Shown piece by piece: positions 11,615 to 17,911 of a stretch of DNA of 17,911 bases (its first letter is position 1; the number at the start of each line of letters is the position of its first letter). A model generated the notes under the pieces. That model searched no databases. It was not told the DNA's origin and saw only the letters and a program-made list of their open reading frames with translations. This DNA comes from Bacteroidales bacterium (GTDB lineage: Bacteria > Bacteroidota > Bacteroidia > Bacteroidales > Paludibacteraceae), in NCBI GenBank assembly GCA_900767595.1, contig CAAFZS010000092.1:1-17911 (forward strand), in the 5' to 3' direction. A program made the translations under genes and the position numbers.

Positions 11615-14206
11615 CTACAACTCTTGTCCAAGGACGAAGTGGAACTGGCTCTTACCATACTGGTCAGACCCGTTGATCTGGTCGAATCCCCAACCCCAGT
11701 CAACACCTAGCAGACCAAACATCGGCAGGAAAATACGGACACCCAAACCGGCGGAACGCTTAAGGTTGAAGGGGTTATAATCCTTGATATCGCTAAAGCA
11801 GTTACCTGCCTCCAGGAAACCGTGAACCCAAATGGTCGCATTCTGTTCCAAGGTGATAGGATAACGCAATTCCATCGTAAACTTATTATACAAGTAACCC
11901 ATGTTTCGTCCCGTCTGCGGGTCATACGGCGTCAACGAACCCGACGAGTAACCACGCATCGCCACATATTCGGTCGAATAGGACGAATAACTCGACATAC
12001 CGTCACCACCCATGTAGAAAGTCTCAAACGGAGACTTGGCATCCTCATTATAATGACCCAGATAACCGAACTCCGCACGGGTCATGAGCACTAACTTAGA
12101 GTCACGAGATAGCGGCGTAAACACTTTGCCCGAGAACTTCCACTTATGATACTCAATCAAATGGTACTTATCCGAGGTCTCCATAGACGAATAGTCCTTC
12201 TTATTAATTAAGGAATAAGGAGGCGTGATCTTCAAGCCTAAAATAAACTGCGAACCGCGACGCGTATAGATGGGGTTATCAATAGACGAACGGCTTAATT
12301 GCAAGTTCAAAGCGAAGTTATGACTCGTACCGTCGGAGATAAGCAAGTACGGCCAGTCCTTCATCATATACATCTGGTAACTGAGTTCGCCATAGAATTG
12401 GAAATAGTCGTCCGGCCAACGCAGACGCTTACCATAACCGATACTCACACCGAAAGTGCGCAAGTACTTATCCGGGTCCGCCTCCGACTCCTGCAACTGC
12501 TGGTAGTAATCCTGGTTGCCGGAATAGTAATAATAGTTCGAATAGGTGTTATACAGATTCTGGTATGCCTGATAATAACGGTTCGAGTAACCCGTTTGCG
12601 AAGCAAAGAAGATATTCGTTGACAACGCATTCGGTCGCTTACCGCCCAGCCACGGCTCCAAGAACGACATACTCACCGAAGTATAATAGATACCGTTCGT
12701 GCGGGCATTAATAGAGAACGTCTGACCCTCACCCTGCGGCACGATACGATATGCTTTCTTGTTAAAGAGGTTCTGCATGGCGAAATTCGTGAACTTCAAT
12801 CCCAACGAACCCGTCAGACCCGTAGCACCCCAACCCAGCGAGAACTCAATCTGGTCAGAGGACTTGGTCTCCAACTGATAGGTGATATCCACCGTTCCGT
12901 CCTCCGGATTAGGTTGGATATCGGGCACTAACTTCTCTTGGTCAAAGTGTCCCATCTGCGCCAACTCACGCAGCGAACGCATGATATCCGACTGCGAATA
13001 GAGCTGTCCGGGTTTGGTATAGAGTTCACGACGGACAACATGTTCATATACACGGGTGTTACCCACAATGTTCACTTGATTGATGGTCGCCGGTTTACCC
13101 TCGTACATACGCATCTCAAAGTCAATGGAGTCATTCTCCACATTAACCTCCACCGGGTCGACATTAAAGAACAAGTATCCCTGGTCGGTGTATAACTTCG
13201 AAATAGCATCATCATCCTCGGTTAAACGCTTCTGCAGTTGTTTGAGGTTATAGACATCCCCTTTCTTCACACCCAACGAAGCGTTTAATATCTCGTACGG
13301 ATAGACGGTGTTTCCCACCCAAGTGATATTGCGAACATAATATTTCTCCCCCTCATGTACATGCAAGTACACATCTACACGCGCAGGATCGTCCGGATTG
13401 GGCACCACACTATCGGCTTCGATATACGCATCGCGATAACCCACCTCGTTATATTTCTCTATAACCGCCAGTTTATCTTTCTCGTACTCATCCACCACAA
13501 ACTTCTTTGTTCTGAAGAGATTGACGATGTTATCATCATTGGTCTTCTTCATCGCCTTATTAATCTGCACATCCGTCAATGCCTCGTTACCGGTGATATA
13601 AAGTTTACCCACCTTCGTTTTCTGCTTCTTATCTATACCTACTTTCACGCGCACGTACCCGGGATGGTCCGGATCGGGCTGTTGGCTGATATACGTCACC
13701 ACATTATGGAAACCTTTTTCCTCGAAATACTTGGCAATCACCGTCTTGGTGCGGTCCACGAGGTTCGGAGTGAACTGTCCGCCTTTCTGCAAACCGATCT
13801 TAGCCTCAAGGTCCTCCTTCTCACTTTTCTTCAATCCCTGCAAATCAATGGACGAGATACGAGGACGCTGTTGCAAGGCTATCTCCAGCCAAATCTTCTG
13901 CCCGTCTATTCGCAAGGCCTTAATCTTCACATCCGAGAATAGTCCTTGCTTCCAGAAACGACGCAAAGCCTTCGTGATCTGCGGACCCGGCACCTCAATC
14001 TTATCGCCTACCGCCAGTCCGGAGAAACCGATGAGCACAAAATCCTCATAGTTCTCGGCACCCGTAATCTTAATGCCGGCTATCTCATACACCTTGCCCG
14101 CCGTAGCCGAATACTCAATATCCGGCAAAGACGGCGCTATCGTGTCCTGTGCCCATAAAACAGAGGGCAACAGAAGAATCAATATAATCTTAACAAACTT
14201 GTTCAC
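11615..14206 (-). CDS. bamA: BamA/Omp85 outer membrane assembly factor
   Basis: BamA inserts beta-barrel proteins into the outer membrane. With the GTG at 14206 the product has 863 residues and a clean signal peptide (MNKFVKIILILLLPSVLWAQ). A GTG at 14230 would add eight charged residues in front of it and enlarge the uppS overlap from 17 to 41 bases. Several POTRA domains follow (for example VGKLYITGNEALTDVQINKAM, YVRNITWVGNTVYPYEIL and TINQVNIVGNTRVYEHVVRREL), then the 16-strand barrel with the GGDGMSSYSSYSTEYVAMRGY region corresponding to the conserved RGY/F strand motif. A Tyr- and Asn-rich extracellular loop lies at about 12490-12590. The chain ends in FHFVLGQEL, so the usual terminal aromatic residue is absent. 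Confidence 0.95.
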   Translation of the reverse strand: MNKFVKIILILLLPSVLWAQDTIAPSLPDIEYSATAGKVYEIAGIKITGAENYEDFVLIGFSGLAVGDKIEVPGPQITKALRRFWKQGLFSDVKIKALRIDGQKIWLEIALQQRPRISSIDLQGLKKSEKEDLEAKIGLQKGGQFTPNLVDRTKTVIAKYFEEKGFHNVVTYISQQPDPDHPGYVRVKVGIDKKQKTKVGKLYITGNEALTDVQINKAMKKTNDDNIVNLFRTKKFVVDEYEKDKLAVIEKYNEVGYRDAYIEADSVVPNPDDPARVDVYLHVHEGEKYYVRNITWVGNTVYPYEILNASLGVKKGDVYNLKQLQKRLTEDDDAISKLYTDQGYLFFNVDPVEVNVENDSIDFEMRMYEGKPATINQVNIVGNTRVYEHVVRRELYTKPGQLYSQSDIMRSLRELAQMGHFDQEKLVPDIQPNPEDGTVDITYQLETKSSDQIEFSLGWGATGLTGSLGLKFTNFAMQNLFNKKAYRIVPQGEGQTFSINARTNGIYYTSVSMSFLEPWLGGKRPNALSTNIFFASQTGYSNRYYQAYQNLYNTYSNYYYYSGNQDYYQQLQESEADPDKYLRTFGVSIGYGKRLRWPDDYFQFYGELSYQMYMMKDWPYLLISDGTSHNFALNLQLSRSSIDNPIYTRRGSQFILGLKITPPYSLINKKDYSSMETSDKYHLIEYHKWKFSGKVFTPLSRDSKLVLMTRAEFGYLGHYNEDAKSPFETFYMGGDGMSSYSSYSTEYVAMRGYSSGSLTPYDPQTGRNMGYLYNKFTMELRYPITLEQNATIWVHGFLEAGNCFSDIKDYNPFNLKRSAGLGVRIFLPMFGLLGVDWGWGFDQINGSDQYGKSQFHFVLGQEL

Positions 14207-14930
14207 TTGTCTTTCCAAATCTACGTTCACGATGTTGATAATCCACTATCGCCTCATAAAAATCCTCTACCGTAAAGTCCGGCCACAGTTTATCGGTGAA
14301 ATACAACTCCGAGTAAGCCAACTGCCACAGCAAGAAATTACTAATCCTAAGTTCCCCGCTGGTGCGAATCAGCAAGTCCGGATCGGGAATCTGTTTCGTT
14401 GTTAAATACTGAGCCACCACTGTCTCCGTCACCTCGTTCGGGGTCAGGCGTCCCTGCCGAGCATCCGCAACCATGAGTTGCATCGCTCTTGTCAGTTCCC
14501 AACGAGCGGAATAACTGAGGGCAATCACCATTGTCAAGCCCGTATTAGCCGCCGTCTGAGCAATACAATCCAAGAACTTAGCCTTCGCTTGAGCCGGCAA
14601 ACGGTCCGTATCCCCAATCGTAATCAAACGAACATTATTGTTCATCAGCGTGGGGGTCTCCTTCACTATCGTATCCACCAAAAGGTTCATGAGTGCATCT
14701 ACCTCCTCCTTCGGACGGTTCCAATTCTCGGTGGAGAACGTATAGAGCGTGAGATAACCGATGCCTAACTGCGCGGCTGCTTCGGTGATATTATGTACCA
14801 CTTCCACCCCCTGCTTATGACCGAACATACGCATTAAACCATGCGCTTTCGCCCAACGTCCGTTACCATCCATGATGATGGCTATATGCCGTGGCAGGCG
14901 GGAGAGGTCTATCTGTTCTTTCTTTGCCAT
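14190..14930 (-). CDS. uppS: Isoprenyl transferase (undecaprenyl diphosphate synthase family)
   Basis: UppS condenses isopentenyl diphosphate units onto farnesyl diphosphate to make the C55 lipid carrier for peptidoglycan and other cell-surface polymers. The 246-residue length is normal. IIMDGNGRWAKAHG contains the catalytic Asp21 and the diphosphate-binding residues. LTLYTFSTENWNRP, IRTSGELRISNFLLWQLAYSE and LWPDF are the other conserved blocks, and RRFGKTSEQ ends the protein as in relatives. It begins two bases after the DUF6089-like gene and overlaps bamA, the usual Bacteroidales arrangement. Confidence 0.96.
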   Translation of the reverse strand: MAKKEQIDLSRLPRHIAIIMDGNGRWAKAHGLMRMFGHKQGVEVVHNITEAAAQLGIGYLTLYTFSTENWNRPKEEVDALMNLLVDTIVKETPTLMNNNVRLITIGDTDRLPAQAKAKFLDCIAQTAANTGLTMVIALSYSARWELTRAMQLMVADARQGRLTPNEVTETVVAQYLTTKQIPDPDLLIRTSGELRISNFLLWQLAYSELYFTDKLWPDFTVEDFYEAIVDYQHRERRFGKTSEQVC

Positions 14931-14932
14931 AG

Positions 14933-15691
14933 TTAATCTTGATCACATATTCTGCATACTTTCCGTTTTTGTCCAAAAGCAAAGACAATTCCTAACGTCA
15001 GTTGCGAAGTCACATCCATATTCATTATATTCGTTTTATTCAAATCGTATGTATTCCCTAACGGGTTAATCACCTTCCCATCCTTCTCTGCCCACACATT
15101 CTCCAAATCATCCGATAAATAAATATTATGTTGCCACTGAAGGTGCAAAGCCCCCCATTTGCAAAACTGCCACTTGAACCCGATACCCACCGGGAAATAG
15201 GCAGCCACTGCCGTCCAGTCACCTCTCGAACCGGGCAAAATACCCATACCCACTCCTAAAAACAAATACGGGGTATAGGGTTTGATACGCGTATCATATT
15301 CCGGCATACCGAAACGCAGGAAGTTAAACTCCGCCGCTACATCGATATTCGCCATCTGCGAGGTCCAACGATCAGCATCCGTCAATTTATTATTCTCTAT
15401 ATATTCCGACAAATCCTGGTTATTGGGCTCCCTATAATCTTGATACGGACCTTGGATGACTTGGTACATTCCCTCAAGACGAAGTGACCAACGATTGGTA
15501 AACTTATACCTTAGGTGTCCGCCTGCCGCATACTGAACGTTCTGAAAGATGTGCGGTGCTGCTTCGCCTACATAATAGCCGCAACCACCCTGCAGTCCTA
15601 TCTCACAGAGATAAGGTCGCTCTTCTGCCCGCAACGCCATCGGCAACAGCAGCAAACCAAAAACATAATATAAGATTGTTCTATTTCTCAC
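14933..15691 (-). CDS. DUF6089-like outer membrane beta-barrel protein
   Basis: This 252-residue protein starts at a GTG that overlaps the radA end by 11 bases. A signal peptide (about 1-22, ending LRAEE) is followed by YLCEIGLQGGCGYYVGEA, LRYKFTNRWSLRLEGMY, PYLFLGVGMGILPG, FPVGIGFKWQFCKWGALHLQWQ and QLTLGIVFAFG. These are the alternating strands of a small barrel. Content and position directly before uppS-bamA fit the DUF6089 family of Bacteroidetes. The family's function is not known; its constant linkage to BamA suggests a role in the outer membrane. After the last strand comes a short basic tail with two cysteines (KVCRICDQD). Confidence 0.85.
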   Translation of the reverse strand: MRNRTILYYVFGLLLLPMALRAEERPYLCEIGLQGGCGYYVGEAAPHIFQNVQYAAGGHLRYKFTNRWSLRLEGMYQVIQGPYQDYREPNNQDLSEYIENNKLTDADRWTSQMANIDVAAEFNFLRFGMPEYDTRIKPYTPYLFLGVGMGILPGSRGDWTAVAAYFPVGIGFKWQFCKWGALHLQWQHNIYLSDDLENVWAEKDGKVINPLGNTYDLNKTNIMNMDVTSQLTLGIVFAFGQKRKVCRICDQD

Positions 15692-17042
15692 TTATCAATA
15701 CGCGGAATGCATCCGCTACTTTCTTCACCGGTACTACTTCTATCTTCGTTTTATCGAGTGCTATCTTCTGTCCCGCAGGAACTAAGATACGCGCAAAACC
15801 CAATTTCTCCGCTTCGCGGATACGCTGTTCCAGTCGGTTGACGGGACGAATCTCCCCTGCCAATCCCACTTCGCCGCAAAGACACGTCTTGGCATCCAAG
15901 GCTATATCCATATTCGAAGACAAGACCGCAGCCAAAACCGCTAAGTCAATGGCGGGATCATTCACCCTCAGTCCTCCGGCGATATTCAAGAACACATCCT
16001 TCAAGAGCAACTTAAATCCTACCCTCTTCTCCAACACCGCCAATAACATATTCAAACGGCGCGCATCAAAACCGGTACTACTGCGTTGGGGTGTACCATA
16101 CGCCGCCGAACTGACGAGTGCCTGCACCTCAATAAGGAACGGACGCACGCCCTCTACCGCAGCGGCAATAGCAATACCGCTCAGCCCCTCACGGGCAGTG
16201 GATAAGAGCAGTTCCGACGGATTGGTCACTTCCCTCAACCCCGACTGCTGCATCTCGAAGATACCCAGTTCGGAAGTGGAACCGAAACGGTTCTTCTGTG
16301 CCCGCAAAATGCGGTACATATAATGCTGGTCGCCCTCAAACTGAAGGACGGTATCTACTATATGCTCCAACACTTTGGGTCCTGCCAGCGACCCTTCTTT
16401 ATTGATATGCCCGATTAAAATAAACGGGATATTTGTCTCTTTGGCAAACTGTAAGATACGGGCAGCGCACTCCTTGACTTGGCTCAGACTACCAATCGTA
16501 GCCTCCGCCGTTTCCGTTCCTACGGTCTGTATCGAATCCACCACTACCACTTGCGGCTGTATCTCTTCCACCGCAGCCAATATCCTCTCCAGACTCGTCT
16601 CACTAAGTAAAAACAAATCCTTTGGATTACCGGCTAAACGCTCGGCGCGCAACCGTATCTGACGTGCACTCTCTTCCCCACTGGCATAAAGAGTCTTAAC
16701 ACCCTCTAACTGCATCAACACTTGCAACGCTAACGTGGACTTACCTATACCGGGTTCGCCACCGAGCAGTACCAGCGAACCGGGGACGAGCCCGCCTCCC
16801 AACACGCGGTTGAGTTCGCCGCAGTGCATATCCAGACGCATATCTTCGGTAGCCGCCACCTCCTGCAAACGGGTGGGTTTATCTTTACCTCTAAACTCTA
16901 CACTCTCAACTCTCAACTTCGAAGAAGGCGCAACGACTTCTTCTTCAATCGTCCCCCATTCACCACAAACGGGACAGCGACCTAACATCTGGGGCACCTT
17001 TGCTCCGCAGGCAGAACATGTATATTGGATTGCAGACTTCAT
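15681..17042 (-). CDS. radA: DNA repair protein RadA (Sms)
   Basis: RadA is a RecA-like branch-migration helicase that processes recombination intermediates. The 453-residue length is normal. The zinc finger uses C9, C12, C23 and C26; Walker A is GGEPGIGKST (94-103), Walker B VVVVDS (165-170), and the RadA-specific KNRFGSTSE is at 250-258. A C-terminal Lon-like domain follows. The linker at residues 43-52 (LRVESVEFRG) is encoded by four heptamer units of the kind found elsewhere in the window. It overlaps rnz by ATGA and the DUF6089-like gene by 11 bases. Confidence 0.96.
   Translation of the reverse strand: MKSAIQYTCSACGAKVPQMLGRCPVCGEWGTIEEEVVAPSSKLRVESVEFRGKDKPTRLQEVAATEDMRLDMHCGELNRVLGGGLVPGSLVLLGGEPGIGKSTLALQVLMQLEGVKTLYASGEESARQIRLRAERLAGNPKDLFLLSETSLERILAAVEEIQPQVVVVDSIQTVGTETAEATIGSLSQVKECAARILQFAKETNIPFILIGHINKEGSLAGPKVLEHIVDTVLQFEGDQHYMYRILRAQKNRFGSTSELGIFEMQQSGLREVTNPSELLLSTAREGLSGIAIAAAVEGVRPFLIEVQALVSSAAYGTPQRSSTGFDARRLNMLLAVLEKRVGFKLLLKDVFLNIAGGLRVNDPAIDLAVLAAVLSSNMDIALDAKTCLCGEVGLAGEIRPVNRLEQRIREAEKLGFARILVPAGQKIALDKTKIEVVPVKKVADAFRVLISEK
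16889..16916. repeat. Heptamer tandem repeat CTCTAAA/CTCTACA/CTCTCAA inside radA
   Basis: There are four adjacent heptamers: CTCTAAA, CTCTACA, CTCTCAA, CTCTCAA. All share CTCT and end in A. They encode RadA residues 43-52 in the linker between the zinc finger and the ATPase domain. The CTCTACA unit is the reverse complement, one rotation shifted, of the GTGTAGA-type unit in murF (shared GTAGAG/CTCTAC core). Confidence 0.75.
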
Positions 17043-17848
17043 ATCTCGTATGTCTCAGATTGTTTGGCTAAGACCGTATTGTCAAATATTGTCTTCGCTT
17101 CTTTCAAGAACTGTTCATGGTCATCTACCCGTGCGGAGAAATGGCCGATAATCAGTTGTTTGGCTCCCGCGTTCTTGGCGGTCATTGCCGCTTGTTTGGC
17201 GGTAGAATGCATTGTAGAATGGCAACGCGAAAGATGCTCATCGGTATAAGTCGCCTCGTGGTAAAGCACATCCACCCCACGAACCGCATCCGCTATTTTT
17301 TCGGAATAACGGGTATCGGAACAATACGCGTAACGGCGTTGAGAATCCATGATAAAATCTCCCATCAAACCACGCTGGCGATGATGCTCCGTGAACAAAA
17401 ACCCGCACGTCGGCACACTATGATAGAGCGGAATCGTCTCCACCGTCAAGGTACGATCCTCAAAGATCGCTACTCGTTTGCGTGGATCAATAGCATGAAA
17501 AACAACCTCAAAAGGCAAGTCTTTGCAGTAGTAACCCAACCAAGGCGTCATCAGTTTTTCCAAATCCCCGTGAGCATAGATATGAAGCGGTTGCGTACGA
17601 TGGAGCATACCCAACGTGGAAATCAGTCCGATAAGTCCGAAGCAATGGTCTCCATGCAAGTGGGAGATGAACACACTATATAATCGCGAAGTATGGACAC
17701 CTAATCGGCGCATGGTTATCTGTACACCCTCTCCGCAGTCGATTAAGAACGACTTGTCGCAGAGCGTCACAATCTGCCCTGAAGGGGAGTTTTGATACGT
17801 TGGCAAAGCACTCCCGCAGCCTAATATAGTTACCCTTCCTTTATTCAC
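17039..17848 (-). CDS. rnz: Ribonuclease Z, shortened internally
   Basis: RNase Z cleaves the 3' trailer from tRNA precursors. The zinc-binding motif HLHGDH is at residues 63-68; H143, D178 (YCSDTRY) and H236 (IIGHFSAR) complete the metal site, and HSTAKQAA is also present. The GTG start at 17848 overlaps the upstream gene by eight bases; GRVTILGCGSALPT is the normal family beginning. The protein has 269 residues, against about 300 for typical members. The deficit appears to lie between CGFLFTEHHRQRG and RRYAYCSDT, where relatives carry a longer helical segment. Metal ligands are intact, so activity is likely. Confidence 0.92.
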   Translation of the reverse strand: MNKGRVTILGCGSALPTYQNSPSGQIVTLCDKSFLIDCGEGVQITMRRLGVHTSRLYSVFISHLHGDHCFGLIGLISTLGMLHRTQPLHIYAHGDLEKLMTPWLGYYCKDLPFEVVFHAIDPRKRVAIFEDRTLTVETIPLYHSVPTCGFLFTEHHRQRGLMGDFIMDSQRRYAYCSDTRYSEKIADAVRGVDVLYHEATYTDEHLSRCHSTMHSTAKQAAMTAKNAGAKQLIIGHFSARVDDHEQFLKEAKTIFDNTVLAKQSETYEI

Positions 17849-17911
17849 TGAACGAATCTAATAGTTTAATGATCTTGTTTTTCAGTTGCGTCTTACGCTC
17901 TATATGTTCGA
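17841..17911 (-). CDS. C-terminal end of an unidentified gene (partial)
   Basis: A frame open at the right window edge reads EHIERKTQLKNKIIKLLDSF and ends SE with TAA at 17843-17841, overlapping the GTG of rnz by eight bases. The tail is charged and helical. Only 22 residues are visible, too few to identify a family. The overlap and shared strand make it the probable upstream partner of rnz in the same transcript. Confidence 0.6.
   Translation of the reverse strand, partial: EHIERKTQLKNKIIKLLDSFSE

Noticed and set aside
14207..14230. GTG start at 14230 for bamA
   Set aside because: It puts eight charged residues ahead of the signal peptide; GTG at 14206 gives a standard signal peptide and a smaller overlap.
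15556..16323. 255-codon plus-strand open frame
   Set aside because: It is antisense to radA and the DUF6089-like gene, with no recognisable domain.
17202..17221. Two GTAGAATG copies in rnz as another repeat array
   Set aside because: The copies are separated by four bases and encode the conserved HST motif region; coincidence is the simpler explanation.

Overview
The window is a piece of chromosome from a member of the Bacteroidales. Three things support this. The gene order uppS - bamA - ompH - ompH, preceded by a DUF6089-like outer membrane protein, is typical of Bacteroidetes. Both promoters that can be read have the Bacteroidetes form TTTG-N20-TAnnTTTG. The left half encodes InlB-type repeats, a SUMF/FISUMP-like domain and a C-terminal tag of the kind common in secreted proteins of this order. 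Genus and family cannot be settled from the sequence alone. No tRNA, rRNA, CRISPR array or transposase was seen.

Layout. (1) Positions 1-162 are non-coding and hold a hairpin, a possible attenuator-like stem set and a strong promoter. (2) 193-1066 (+) holds two overlapping genes for small paralogous proteins of unknown function. (3) 5919-1080 (-) is a five-gene operon with its own promoter at 5936-5967: a SUMF/FISUMP-like secreted protein, two small secreted InlB-repeat proteins, an outer membrane beta-barrel and a 687-residue secreted repeat protein. Three of its four junctions are ATGA stop-start overlaps. It converges on the plus-strand pair with 13 bases between them. (4) 17911-5976 (-) is a long run of tightly packed housekeeping and envelope genes: the end of an unknown gene, rnz, radA, a DUF6089-like gene, uppS, bamA, two ompH/skp-like genes, a 37-residue small ORF, an MFS transporter, murF, a membrane-anchored coiled-coil protein, rlmH and coaE. 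Most neighbours overlap by 1-41 bases or are 1-2 bases apart, so translation is probably coupled along the run.

Themes. Region 4 joins outer membrane protein assembly (BamA and its Skp-like chaperones) with cell wall building (UppS, MurF) and RNA, DNA and coenzyme housekeeping (RNase Z, RlmH, RadA, CoaE). Region 3 looks like an accessory surface system. Its most unusual feature is that the InlB-type beta repeats are cut at the same structural point at two successive gene boundaries. The first strand of a repeat ends one protein, and the rest of that repeat begins the next protein after a fresh signal peptide. This would suit strand complementation between subunits.

A second theme is a dispersed set of short tandem repeats, 7- and 8-mers with a GTAGA/TCTAC core, found between genes and inside genes (signal peptide of the 687-residue protein, a MurF loop, the RadA linker). 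A separate 16-18 base repeat also lies in murF. The two promoters, on opposite strands and 5.8 kb apart, match at 32 of 37 bases.
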